From the IMG/VR virus record IMGVR_UViG_3300021075_000011, positions 1-26,353 of that record: a stretch of DNA of 26,353 nt, one strand, 5' to 3'. Origin of the DNA: a virus. The translations under genes were made by a program, and so were the position numbers. Under the pieces are notes generated by a model. That model made no database searches, had not been told where the DNA came from, and worked only from the letters and a program-made list of their open reading frames with translations. Shown here piece after piece: positions 1 through 7,935 of the stretch. Every line of letters starts with the position of its first letter. Positions within the stretch are counted from its first letter, which is position 1.

Positions 1-643
1 GTATATAATATTCATTAAGTTTTATGATTTTTATCACAGTAAATTTAGCCATATCATTAGCTTCTTCAAAATTAAATGTTCCGGCTGTTGTTACTATTTC
101 TTCATTATTGATAACTGCACTACATTGCTTTTTGTACGTTGCTAATAATGTTGGTTTTATTTGTGCTCTAGTTTTCTTTTGTGCTGCCATAGTTCTTAAA
201 ATATTTTGCTCATCCCAAAACTTTTTAACCAATGCTCGTTCTTTTGGATTAGCAAATATCTTTTCAATTGGTACTATAACTGTGGGAACCGAATAGTACT
301 TATCATCACTAATTCTGACATCAAGTTTGTCACAATTTACTTCTATAATACTTGCTAAAGGTTTAACTAAATTATCTGTTAAATCAAAATTACTAATAGT
401 TCTATCATTAGCAAATAATATTAAATTATTTATTTGAGTATACGTAGATTTTGCATATGAATCTTTATCTGTTTGAGTTTTAATTAATTTGTTTATTACA
501 TCTCTTTCACTCTTAACATTCTTAGCGTTATTCACTGGACTGATTGTTTTCATTGTCAAAGCAGTCGCCGCAGTAGTCGGAACTGTTCCAACAAAGCTAA
601 GTATTAAACAAAAAATCAAAATCAAACCAAAAATTCTCTTCAT
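1..643 (-). CDS. Secreted protein of unknown function, 3' end cut by window edge
   Basis: An open frame starts at ATG 643 and runs 214 codons off the left edge without a stop. The start is set by AGGAGG at 651-656, 7 bases upstream; an ATG at 649 is too close to that site. Residues 1 to about 26 form a signal peptide: the basic start MKRIFG, a hydrophobic run (LILIFCLILSFVG), then a small-residue stretch with alanines. The mature part is polar and lysine-rich (for example KTQTDKDSYAKSTYTQINN) with no domain I recognise, so it is probably exported, perhaps to the cell surface. It starts only 8 bp after a decayed Big_2 fragment. I infer host origin, because it lies beyond the recombinase end of the prophage. 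Function unknown. Confidence 0.75.
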   Translation of the reverse strand, partial: MKRIFGLILIFCLILSFVGTVPTTAATALTMKTISPVNNAKNVKSERDVINKLIKTQTDKDSYAKSTYTQINNLILFANDRTISNFDLTDNLVKPLASIIEVNCDKLDVRISDDKYYSVPTVIVPIEKIFANPKERALVKKFWDEQNILRTMAAQKKTRAQIKPTLLATYKKQCSAVINNEEIVTTAGTFNFEEANDMAKFTVIKIIKLNEYYI

Positions 644-664
644 TATCATTCCTCCTGATTAATC

Positions 665-757
665 CTACTTCACAATAACTTTACACTTCGCACTCTTCTT
701 CCCATCAACCGTTACTACCGTTATATAACAACTACCTTTCTTGGTTGTTTTGTTTAA
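665..757 (-). pseudogene. Remnant C-terminus of a Big_2 (Ig-like) surface protein
   Basis: Reading the minus strand, 30 codons end at a TAG (665-667) and give KKGSCYITVVTVDGKKSAKC followed by KVIVK. This matches the last 25 residues of the Big_2 protein at 2361-3833 (KKGTAYIYVYSVDGKKSAKC, then KVVVK). An in-frame TAA lies directly upstream, and no start codon or rest of the gene is present. It is therefore the tail of a lost paralogue, left between the membrane protein gene and the secreted protein gene. Nucleotide similarity to the intact copy is clear but not perfect, so it is an old paralogue and not a fresh duplication. Confidence 0.75.
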
Positions 758-775
758 TTAAATATTTTCTGAACT

Positions 776-1657
776 TTAAACTCCGACTTCTTCGCACGCA
801 CTACGAAGAGCCTCTATTTTCTCAGATTCACATTTATCACCAGATTCGATTTCGTTATATGCTATTTCAAAATTCTCCCAATTCAGTTTTAATGTCGCCT
901 GAGAACAGAGTGTTTTATATTCAGTATCAACAATTTCATATAGTTTACTTTTAGGTGTTATATTATACGAAAAAAAATCTTTTGCCATAAGTATGCGAAA
1001 CTCTGAATCCAGATTATGCATGTATGGTCCTGTGATTAAGTCTTCGTCTACGCGATATGTATCACTAAATATTGGTTTGTCAACAAATGATATTTCGATT
1101 TGATTTTCACTTTTATCGATTACTTTACGAGCATTATTTATGACCGAAAAAACCTTAAGATAGTTATCTGCCACTTTTTCATTGCTTCCATATACCATCT
1201 TAAAAGCCTCTGACCAAGGAGGACATATTACCGCTTTAATATCTGCACCCCTTATTATAGAATCGTAAATTTCTTTTTTTAGTTCACATGTTAAAATCAA
1301 GCGATACCCCGAAATCCAAATCACATTTTTACACTCTAATAGAAGCGACCTCAAGGCTTCTGTCTTGTTAAGGTGCAAATTTTGAATTCCAAATAAATGA
1401 ATGTCCTCAAGAAATTTGTCGTTTTTATGATTATGATACCTCACTATAATATCCGCAATCAAGGTAAATATTGTTACGAATAAAGATGTGAAAAAAGCTA
1501 TCAATATATTTGAAATAATATTATTTTCTCTTAATGCGGAAATCTGATACGCTATCAATGATAGTATAAATATCACAAGCATTATTATTGTTACATATAC
1601 TTGTGTCTCAAGTTTATATGCCTTGATTTTCTCTCGCATATTTAATTTTTTATGCAT
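776..1657 (-). CDS. Two-helix membrane protein with a PLD-like cytoplasmic domain
   Basis: Encodes 293 aa from ATG 1657, which overlaps the stop of the acetyltransferase gene by 8 bases (ATGCATAA). A longer start at 1693 would overlap more and is less likely. Two membrane helices lie at about residues 20-41 and 47-72. A soluble domain follows with the strand-helix pattern of phospholipase-D-like proteins: VIWISGYRLIL, then a helix, then GADIKAVICPP, and later FRILMAKDFF. The HxK(x)4D motif that makes PLD enzymes catalytic is not visible, so this is probably a binding or regulatory version. The PLD relation is inferred from fold-like pattern only. It is translationally coupled to the GNAT gene, so the two probably act together at the membrane. 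No known pathway can be assigned. Confidence 0.7.
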   Translation of the reverse strand: MHKKLNMREKIKAYKLETQVYVTIIMLVIFILSLIAYQISALRENNIISNILIAFFTSLFVTIFTLIADIIVRYHNHKNDKFLEDIHLFGIQNLHLNKTEALRSLLLECKNVIWISGYRLILTCELKKEIYDSIIRGADIKAVICPPWSEAFKMVYGSNEKVADNYLKVFSVINNARKVIDKSENQIEISFVDKPIFSDTYRVDEDLITGPYMHNLDSEFRILMAKDFFSYNITPKSKLYEIVDTEYKTLCSQATLKLNWENFEIAYNEIESGDKCESEKIEALRSACEEVGV

Positions 1658-2177
1658 CTTCAATACCCACCTTAAAATAATACACCGTGTCAATACCTTC
1701 TACTCTATCATTTGGAAGAAAAGCGATTCGCTTAAACTCCATTCTATCTAGAAGATGAAGATGAGTATAATTGGTAGACCAAGTTCTTGTTGCAAAATTC
1801 TTGCCTCTTCTGTTATCAAAAAGTGCATGATACATTTCCCTTGCAATTTCGCGACCTCGGAAATCTGTCGATACCACTATTGTTGTAATATAATCGCACT
1901 TGAATTCTTTGCCGTTAACTTGGAGAAGATAGTCTGGAATAAATGTTAAAAACCCAATGGTCTTTTTCCCTTCTATTGCCAGTATAAATTCTTGCTTAAG
2001 CATTTGCTTATAATACTGAACAGGTTTTCTATTATTGGCTTTCTGCTTAGAAAATGTTTGCAGCGTGGTATTGTTTCTTTCTGATAAAGGCGGGATGAAC
2101 TCTTTGTCGGCTTCACAAAGAATATCCCACACATCACCTTGATATACTTTATGAAGTTTCTTCTGATACTCAAACAA
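1650..2177 (-). CDS. GNAT-family N-acetyltransferase
   Basis: Encodes 175 aa, starting at TTG 2177, 8 bases after a GGAGG; the nearby ATG (AAGATGAAT) is in another frame. The protein fits the GNAT fold. There is a central strand ITTIVVSTDF followed by the acetyl-CoA pyrophosphate loop RGREIA (residues 107-112) and helix REMYHALF, then a later strand/helix pair ending MEFKRIAFLPN. GNAT enzymes transfer an acetyl group from acetyl-CoA to an amine; the substrate cannot be read from sequence. The stop overlaps the start of the downstream membrane PLD-like protein, which suggests a two-gene operon. It has no signal peptide and should be cytoplasmic. The surroundings are AT-rich host-like sequence. 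Confidence 0.85.
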   Translation of the reverse strand: MFEYQKKLHKVYQGDVWDILCEADKEFIPPLSERNNTTLQTFSKQKANNRKPVQYYKQMLKQEFILAIEGKKTIGFLTFIPDYLLQVNGKEFKCDYITTIVVSTDFRGREIAREMYHALFDNRRGKNFATRTWSTNYTHLHLLDRMEFKRIAFLPNDRVEGIDTVYYFKVGIEDA

Positions 2178-2360
2178 TTCATCTTCCTCCTCAATTTCAC
2201 TCTGAGTGCATTGCTGGTCTTCATCGGCTTTTATGGACTGTTTTTTATAAGATTACCTTGGTTACAAAATGTTCATTCAAGCGGTTTTTTCAAACTACTT
2301 TCGCATCCTTTTAGCCCAAAAATCTACGTTTAAAAGACGCAAAACTCGGCTTTTGTTTAA

Positions 2361-3833
2361 CTATTTCACAACCACCTTACACTTAGCACTCTTCTTCCCA
2401 TCAACCGAGTATACATAAATATATGCAGTACCCTTCTTGATCCCCTTAACCGTTCCAGTTGAGCTAACTGTGGCAATAGACTTATTGCTTGATTTCCATG
2501 TCACTTTCTTGTTGCTGGCGTTTGATGGGTTGATGGTTGGAATGAGTTTGGTAGTTTTACCTTTTAGGAGTGAGAGGGTAGTTTTATTGAGTTTTACAGA
2601 GATGACTGGCTGAGTGACTGTGACTTTGCAGGTTGCAGTTTTGGCACCGCTAACAGTTGTAACCGTTATGGTAGCTGCGCCTGGCGCTTTTGCAGTTACT
2701 TTCCCTGTTGATGAAACTGTGGCAACTTTAGTGCTGCTTGAAGTCCACTTGACTGATTTATTAAAAGTATTTGATGGAAGTATTGAAGCAGTTAGTTGGA
2801 CAGTTTGTAGAACTTTAAGAGAAACAGTAGACTTGCTCATTTTCACGCTAGTTACTATTGCATCTAAAGAATATGGTGAACCTACAAGACCATTTCCAGA
2901 TTTAAAGATTGAAGATTGAAGATTTAAATAGAAAGCGGGTCGTGCACCAAGAGTGCAGAAGTGGGCATCGCTGTAGTTGACATAGCCGTCAGTGTGGACA
3001 AGACGGACAGTGCTAGGGGCGTAGGAATTCGCGCAAGGAGTGCGCGTCCAATTATGCCAATAATTACTAGTGTTCATTTCTGAGTCCTTATATTCACTGT
3101 TATCAACCGCTTTTTGGGTTAGTTTGCCTTTATAGTAATTAGTGCCAAGGGTAGTACTGTTTTGATAAACCTTATTGAGTTGCTTCACATCAAGTAGGAA
3201 CATCTTGTCAGTGACATTTTGATAATAGGCGGTATCATAGTTTCCTACAACATAAGAAATATCGGCATCCCTATGATGTATTGCCGTACCACCTTGAGAG
3301 AGTTTTGAGACATCTATCTCATTTAAGATTGATTTTTGTGTAACTGTTTTGATTGCATTTCTTTCGCTTGACGTGAAGTTTCCATCGGTTAAGAAGCCTT
3401 TTTCATTGGCATAGTCATTATATCCTATAAATACCTTATCTTGTGCTGGAGGGCAGCCGTCTAGCCAAGTCACATTGCCTGCTGAGGCGGTTGAGTTGAG
3501 CCAACTGCGCATGTTAGAGGTTTCCCAGAGGTTGGAGCCCCAAGCTTGACGTTCTCCATAAGTATCAGCTTGTGTTGTGTCATCCAAGTATTTATGATCA
3601 CCTGCTGCATCAAAAGGCTTAATGCATAAAATTCGATCCGACAACATCAAAGGTCCATTCTCATCAATATCTACACAGCGCCATAGGATTGGTTCATCAT
3701 AATACTTGCCCATTTGGATGTAGTCACCGATGTTGATAGTGGCTTCTGCCTTGACTGTAGTTGCAGGTGTTACTTTAATCAGTGTAATTACCATTGCTAG
3801 TGTTAGAATAATGCAAATAAGTCTTTTGTTCAT
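2361..3833 (-). CDS. Secreted DUF6273 protein with two Big_2 Ig-like domains
   Basis: Encodes 490 aa from ATG 3833, with AGGAGG 8 bases upstream. Residues 1-30 are a signal peptide ending near TVKAEA. Residues about 35-305 resemble the DUF6273 domain of clostridial surface proteins: GDYIQMGKYYDEPILWRCVD, ML(L)SDRIL, MRSWLNS, a YWHNWTRTP segment, then LGARPAFYLNL near its end. Two Big_2 (bacterial Ig-like) domains follow at about 325-410 and 411-490, each with the KxTL...G...L......SN...VTWKSS...ATVSSTG.V pattern. Such proteins are exported and usually act in surface binding; no sorting signal is visible. It is the last gene before the recombinase end of the prophage, so it is probably the host gene bordering the insertion. 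Confidence 0.85.
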   Translation of the reverse strand: MNKRLICIILTLAMVITLIKVTPATTVKAEATINIGDYIQMGKYYDEPILWRCVDIDENGPLMLSDRILCIKPFDAAGDHKYLDDTTQADTYGERQAWGSNLWETSNMRSWLNSTASAGNVTWLDGCPPAQDKVFIGYNDYANEKGFLTDGNFTSSERNAIKTVTQKSILNEIDVSKLSQGGTAIHHRDADISYVVGNYDTAYYQNVTDKMFLLDVKQLNKVYQNSTTLGTNYYKGKLTQKAVDNSEYKDSEMNTSNYWHNWTRTPCANSYAPSTVRLVHTDGYVNYSDAHFCTLGARPAFYLNLQSSIFKSGNGLVGSPYSLDAIVTSVKMSKSTVSLKVLQTVQLTASILPSNTFNKSVKWTSSSTKVATVSSTGKVTAKAPGAATITVTTVSGAKTATCKVTVTQPVISVKLNKTTLSLLKGKTTKLIPTINPSNASNKKVTWKSSNKSIATVSSTGTVKGIKKGTAYIYVYSVDGKKSAKCKVVVK

Positions 3834-4126
3834 TTGAACGCCCTCCTAATATATGCTATGCCCTTTTTGTTGCCCTTACCATTCCATCTGAATTTGCAGA
3901 ATCAACTATGATATTTTTTCAAAACTATTATACCTTATTTTTTTACAGTTCGACACTTTTTTATGAAATCCTTCATTGAAAAATATGCTTTGTTTTTGTT
4001 TCATTTTGTACATAACCTTTTTCTGTCCTAATCCAACCTAAAGTTTAAAATTACTGCAGTTAAAAATAAAAAAGACCCACAAAGCCAGCCATCATGTCAA
4101 CTCCGCAGGCCTTCATCCCCATTCCC
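3834..4126. other. Gap without genes between host flank and recombinase operon; expected prophage end
   Basis: This 293-bp stretch holds the ribosome site of the DUF6273 gene at its left and then AT-rich sequence. An A-run at 4065-4075 would be a U-run for transcripts coming from the recombinases, but no strong hairpin precedes it. Large serine integrases usually lie next to their attachment site, so the left end of the prophage is expected here. I cannot see a repeat of any part of it elsewhere in the window, because the other prophage end is outside. Confidence 0.4.
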
Positions 4127-5716
4127 TCAAATCTTCCACTCAACTTCCATTCCATCCTTGAACTCAAACCTTACCAAATTCCCGTTTGCAACCACAACCC
4201 GCTCAACCACCGCATTCCACAAGTCCTCGTCAAACTCCACCAGTAGCCCTTCCCGCTGCCTAATCTCCTCCAAAAAAACCTTAATGCTTTCTCGCTTCGC
4301 CGTGTGCGCCAGTTTTTTATTCTCGATTTCTAGAATCTGCATCCCTATGTTTTCATGCTTTTTGGCCAATGCGCTGTATTTCTTCTGATACTCCGCTTGA
4401 TCAATTGCCGTTTTAGCGTTTTCATCTACGCAATCTCTCAGTTGTTCTAGCACCACATCCCGCTCTTTGAGCAGCCGTTTTTCCTCTTTCCCCAATGCAG
4501 ACGTATCCGTCAAAACGCTCAAAATCTCCTCATAGCCCTCAAGTATTTCTTCCTTATTGTTATACAAACTGTTAAAGGCTTCAACGAACGCCGACTTTAT
4601 CTTTTCCTCGTCTAAGTGGCGTGTACTACATTTCTTATCGTTTTTGAACTTGCTGTTACACTGCCAGATGGTGCGTTTGTATTTGCTGTTGGAGTGCCAA
4701 ACCTTGCTGCCGTAAAACGAACCGCACTCGCCACAGACTATTTTGCCCGACATGGCAAAGCTGGCTGTTTTGTAGCCTTTGAATTCCTTGCGTTTCTTTA
4801 TCTCAACTTGCACAAGGTCAAAGACCTCGGGAGCGACAATCGCTGGGTGAGAGTTTTGAACGAAATACTGTGGCACCTCGCCCTCATTGAGTTTCGTTTT
4901 CTTAGTCAGGAAGTCGACGGTAAAACTCTTTTGGAGTATCGCATCTCCCTTGTACTTTTCGTTTTGCAGGATACTATGAATTGTGCTTGGTGACCAGATG
5001 AGTCCTTCTGATGGTGTGGGATCCTTTTCTTCCGTGAGCATCCTTGCTATCCCAGAGACCGTTTGTCCTTCGAGATAGAGTTTGAAAATCTTTCTGATAA
5101 TTTTGGCTTGGGCTTCCACAACCTTAGGCATCCCGTTTTCGCCCTTCTCATAGCCAAGGAACCTCTTATATGGCATATTAACCTTCCCGTCAGCAAACCT
5201 TTTTCTTTGACCCCAAGTGACGTTCTCAGATATTGAGCGCGATTCTTCTTGTGCCAAGGAACTCATAATTGTTATTAGAAGTTCTCCCTTACTATCAAGC
5301 GTGTAAATGTTTTCCTTCTCGAAGTAAATCTCTATTCCCCGCTCTTTTAATTGTCGGACGATGGTAAGTGAGTCTATGGTGTTTCGCGCCAGTCTACTGA
5401 CCGATTTGGTAACTATTAAGTCAATTTCACCGTTTAGCGCATCTGCAACCATTTTGTTAAACCCGTCCCGATTCTTGGTGCTAGTGGCGGAGATTCCTTC
5501 GTCTGTGTAAATTCCTACTAACTGCCACAACGGGTTCGCTTGGATTTGCCTTAAGTAATAATCCCTTTGAGCATCAAAACTTGATAACTGCTCTTCGTTA
5601 TCAGTTGAAACTCTGGCATAAGCAGCCACTCTCCGAAGTGGATTTCTTGCCGTAGCTTGATTGCTAAATTGAATCGGTTTTGGTTCAATCCTTCGTACGT
5701 TTCTTTCGCTTGTCAT
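4127..5716 (-). CDS. Large serine recombinase 2 (probable phage integrase)
   Basis: Encodes 529 aa. ATG 5716 is chosen because it sits directly after the stop of recombinase 1 and gives the usual basic N-terminus; the longer open frame upstream overlaps that gene. The resolvase catalytic domain holds YARVST with the nucleophile Ser37, then SLAQEESRSISENVTWG. A recombinase domain follows, then a zinc ribbon with Cys328, 331, 353 and 363, a long coiled coil at about 385-485, and a C-terminal strand pair (VVVANGNLVRFEFKDG). This is the full architecture of integrases such as phiC31 or TP901-1, which cut attP and attB through a 5' phosphoserine. As the complete member of the tandem pair and the gene nearest the prophage edge, it is the better integrase candidate. 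Confidence 0.93.
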   Translation of the reverse strand: MTSERNVRRIEPKPIQFSNQATARNPLRRVAAYARVSTDNEEQLSSFDAQRDYYLRQIQANPLWQLVGIYTDEGISATSTKNRDGFNKMVADALNGEIDLIVTKSVSRLARNTIDSLTIVRQLKERGIEIYFEKENIYTLDSKGELLITIMSSLAQEESRSISENVTWGQRKRFADGKVNMPYKRFLGYEKGENGMPKVVEAQAKIIRKIFKLYLEGQTVSGIARMLTEEKDPTPSEGLIWSPSTIHSILQNEKYKGDAILQKSFTVDFLTKKTKLNEGEVPQYFVQNSHPAIVAPEVFDLVQVEIKKRKEFKGYKTASFAMSGKIVCGECGSFYGSKVWHSNSKYKRTIWQCNSKFKNDKKCSTRHLDEEKIKSAFVEAFNSLYNNKEEILEGYEEILSVLTDTSALGKEEKRLLKERDVVLEQLRDCVDENAKTAIDQAEYQKKYSALAKKHENIGMQILEIENKKLAHTAKRESIKVFLEEIRQREGLLVEFDEDLWNAVVERVVVANGNLVRFEFKDGMEVEWKI

Positions 5717-5717
5717 T

Positions 5718-7028
5718 TTAACTTGCCCCTTTCGCTTGTCTTTTCCCTCTGTCCCGAGCCGCTTTGCGAGCTTCCTCGCCCCAACTTTTGCTTTTTGATT
5801 GGTATTTCCATTCTCGAAGAAAAGATGAATTGTCATTAAAAATAATGTTTAGCATATTACTACCTTCAACTCGGATTTCTTTTATCTTCTGACAAAACAT
5901 CATTTTATCGAGGTTTGGCAGGCCAAGCACTTCACAAACCAAATCCTCCAATATGTTTTCAGGGATTTGTTTTGACTGGCACTTGCTCTTACCTTGAAGG
6001 TTGTACACTGGACAAATCCAGACTGCCTTTTGATACTTAGTCCCGGCATTATTAATTTTCCTTTGATAGTTGGCACCACAATTACCGCACTTGATTCTCC
6101 CTGTGAAAGGATAAGGCATTGATTCACTTCTTTTATAATTCTTGCTACGGGTAGCAAACTCTTGCTGTACCAGATCGAATGTATCGCGCTCAATTATTGG
6201 AGCATGGTTATTTTCAATAATATACATTGGCAGTTGACCACTGTTCTTCACAGTTTTCTTCGTTAAGTGGTTTTCAACATAATGCTTTTGCATGAGCAGA
6301 TCCCCTGCATATTTTTCATTTAGCAGGATTTCTTTTACCTTGGGGCTATCCCACAGTTTGTTGTTTCGTGTTCGATACCCCTCATCATTTAGTTTCTTTG
6401 CAATCGCCAGTCTGCCAAGCCCCTTTAGGAATAATAAATAAATGAGCCCGATAACTTTCGCTTCAGACTCATTTATTTCTAAATTCCCTTTATTCACTTT
6501 GTAGCCATAAACGGAGAAGGTGTTTGGTATTCCGTCCTTGTACTTGTTTCGAATTCTCCACTTACAGTTTTCACTGACTGATCGACTTTCCTCCTGTGCG
6601 AACGATGCGAGAATCGTAAGCATTAGCTCTCCATCCCCGCTCATGGAGTGAATGTTTTCTCTTTCAAAGTATACATCCACATTTTTTTCTTTTAGTTCTC
6701 GAACTGCCTCAAGCATTGTGACGGTGTTCCTGGCCCATCTGGAAATCGATTTGGTGATTATCATATCAATTTTGCCCTGCCGTGCGTCAGCAAGTAATCT
6801 CAAAAACTCGGGTCGCTTGCTTGATGTTCCAGTTATACCGTCATCGGCATAAACGCCAACATACTGCCAACCTCTCTGATTTTGAATGAACTCGCTGTAG
6901 TAACTAACTTGAGCAGATAAAGAGTGCAACATTGATTCTTTCTCAAGTGATACTCTACAGTATGCGGCTACCCGTTTTTTAGTAGGAAGTTTGAAGAGTC
7001 CCTGCTCCCTTTTTGTTACCTGTCGCAC
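5718..7028 (-). CDS. Large serine recombinase 1, lacking the coiled coil
   Basis: Encodes 436 aa from GTG 7028, 9 bases after AAAGGGG. Catalytic Ser27 lies in YCRVSL, with the resolvase signature SFAQEESRSVSENCKW near residue 150. A recombinase DNA-binding domain and a zinc ribbon (Cys314, 317, 339, 350) follow. Unlike its neighbour it has no long coiled coil: the ribbon passes quickly into a short C-terminal strand segment (IKEIRVEGSNMLNIIF) and a basic tail (EEARKAARDRGKRQ). It may be an accessory partner that works with recombinase 2, or a recombinase with its own direction or target. The gene ends 1 bp before the start of recombinase 2, so they are cotranscribed. A conserved 20-bp motif at 7049-7068 precedes it. 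Confidence 0.92.
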   Translation of the reverse strand: MRQVTKREQGLFKLPTKKRVAAYCRVSLEKESMLHSLSAQVSYYSEFIQNQRGWQYVGVYADDGITGTSSKRPEFLRLLADARQGKIDMIITKSISRWARNTVTMLEAVRELKEKNVDVYFERENIHSMSGDGELMLTILASFAQEESRSVSENCKWRIRNKYKDGIPNTFSVYGYKVNKGNLEINESEAKVIGLIYLLFLKGLGRLAIAKKLNDEGYRTRNNKLWDSPKVKEILLNEKYAGDLLMQKHYVENHLTKKTVKNSGQLPMYIIENNHAPIIERDTFDLVQQEFATRSKNYKRSESMPYPFTGRIKCGNCGANYQRKINNAGTKYQKAVWICPVYNLQGKSKCQSKQIPENILEDLVCEVLGLPNLDKMMFCQKIKEIRVEGSNMLNIIFNDNSSFLREWKYQSKSKSWGEEARKAARDRGKRQAKGAS

Positions 7029-7048
7029 CTGAATCAGCCCCTTTCTCT

Positions 7049-7068
7049 ACTACACCATTAATCACTCT
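7049..7068 (-). repeat. 20-bp motif AGAGTGATTAATGGTGTAGT, copy 1 (upstream of recombinase 1)
   Basis: This exact 20-mer (minus strand) also occurs at 26304-26323. Both copies precede a minus-strand gene by a few tens of bases, and both are preceded by ATTAG plus seven variable bases and, further up, TTGACT. The layout suggests a promoter or operator. Here the distance from TTGACT to the motif is 5 bases longer than in copy 2. The motif lies between the 53-aa gene and the start of recombinase 1. Confidence 0.7.
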
Positions 7069-7091
7069 TTCGGGGCTAATTAGCAAGTCAA

Positions 7092-7253
7092 TTACACCCT
7101 TAAACCGCCTATTATAGGCTGATATTTTGAAATTAACATTGAGTCGATTTTCTTAAAATCCCTCTCAGAAATCAAATTATTATTAAGCATAGATTTGACA
7201 ATCGTTAGGGCCAATCTATACGATTTTTCGCTTTCAAATTGTACTTTCGTCAT
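7092..7253 (-). CDS. Small SHOCT-like protein of the recombination operon (53 aa)
   Basis: ATG 7253 to TAA 7092 gives 53 aa beginning MTKVQFESEK and ending GGLRV. The core SMLNNNLISERDFKKIDSML resembles a SHOCT helix pair (short hydrophobic helix, NLIS turn, then a D/E-F-K helix). Small proteins of this kind often sit beside serine recombinases in clostridial phages and conjugative elements; their role is not settled, though a recombination helper is possible. The start overlaps the 3' end of the zinc-finger gene by 20 bases, which indicates coupling. The gene is short but fills its space well, and its end lies just before the 20-bp motif. Confidence 0.8.
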   Translation of the reverse strand: MTKVQFESEKSYRLALTIVKSMLNNNLISERDFKKIDSMLISKYQPIIGGLRV

Positions 7254-7650
7254 TTTTATCGCAACTCCTCTCTAACTTTTTATTAATGTAGCATTCGTGT
7301 GAGCAAAACTTGCGTTGATTGTTTCCATAGCTTGAAAACTCTTTGTGGCAGAATTCGCAATTTATATTATAGAAAGCTTTCCTTGCTATTTGTTTATCAT
7401 GCATCTTCCACCAGTCACGTCGGCAAGACTCACTACAGAACTTTTTTGGTTTACCGGGCAAGCCTATTTGAAGTGACGCTCCACAGGTTTTGCAAAATAA
7501 AATTACCTCTTTTTTTGTAGCAGCACTGATATTTCTTCTGCAAACCGACTTGATCGTGTTCTCAGATAACATAAGTGCTTTGGCGATAGTTGAATAACTC
7601 TTGCCCGCAAGTCTTGAATCTATTATTTTTTGTTTTATTTCCTCTTTCAT
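7234..7650 (-). CDS. HTH and double zinc-finger protein
   Basis: Encodes 138 aa from ATG 7650, 8 bases after GGAGG; a TTG 15 bases upstream is weaker. Residues 1-45 form a resolvase-like helix-turn-helix (IIDSRLAGKSYSTIAKAL, then SENTIKSVCRR). Two zinc-binding modules follow, with Cys53/56/72/76 and Cys98/101/116/120, each with the pattern CxxC...FCSxxC. It should bind DNA. Proteins of this type are common next to phage recombinases in clostridia. It follows the terminator of the lysis genes and opens the recombination operon, so it could regulate that operon or assist recombination. The exact role is unknown. Confidence 0.8.
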   Translation of the reverse strand: MKEEIKQKIIDSRLAGKSYSTIAKALMLSENTIKSVCRRNISAATKKEVILFCKTCGASLQIGLPGKPKKFCSESCRRDWWKMHDKQIARKAFYNINCEFCHKEFSSYGNNQRKFCSHECYINKKLERSCDKNDESTI

Positions 7651-7666
7651 AACTGTGTCCTCCAAA

Positions 7667-7704
7667 TTAAAACACCCCCTGCAAAGGTAAATTTACAGAG
7701 GGTG
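7667..7704 (-). terminator. Terminator after the lysis cassette
   Basis: On the minus strand a 9-bp stem (CACCCTCTG with CAGGGGGTG, one G-U pair) encloses a 14-base loop and is followed by TTTT. It lies between the holin gene and the HTH/zinc-finger gene and separates late transcription from the recombination operon. The U-run is short, so termination may be partial. Confidence 0.55.
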
Positions 7705-7725
7705 CTCCTAACCTAACTGCTCAAC

Positions 7726-7923
7726 TCAAAACCCGTTCTTGTTTGTTGGATCGTTAAAGATCCCAAATGTGGTCAAGACCCCAAAGAGCAGATTTACGAA
7801 AGTATCGTATGCTCCTTCAGTCAAGCCAACACCGCCCAGCAATCCGTAGTTCTTGAGTAAAAAAAGCACGAGCGCGGAAACCGCAACCCATGCCACCTTG
7901 CTTCTATATCTCGATTGTCCCAT
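7726..7923 (-). CDS. Phage holin
   Basis: Encodes 65 aa from ATG 7923, with GGAGG 8 bases upstream. It has two hydrophobic segments (VAWVAVSALVLFLLKNYG and FVNLLFGVLTTFGIF) joined by a short GGVGLTEGAYDT turn, and a polar C-terminus NDPTNKNGF. The length and two-helix pattern fit the small phi-LC3-type holin family. Holins form membrane lesions that let the endolysin reach the cell wall and set the time of lysis. The gene follows the amidase by 12 bp, the usual neighbour of a holin. Confidence 0.88.
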   Translation of the reverse strand: MGQSRYRSKVAWVAVSALVLFLLKNYGLLGGVGLTEGAYDTFVNLLFGVLTTFGIFNDPTNKNGF

Positions 7924-7935
7924 AACAAATTCCTC

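Noticed and set aside
4060-4110. Terminator after recombinase 2
   Set aside because: There is a U-run on the minus strand, but I could not build a stem of more than a few base pairs before it.
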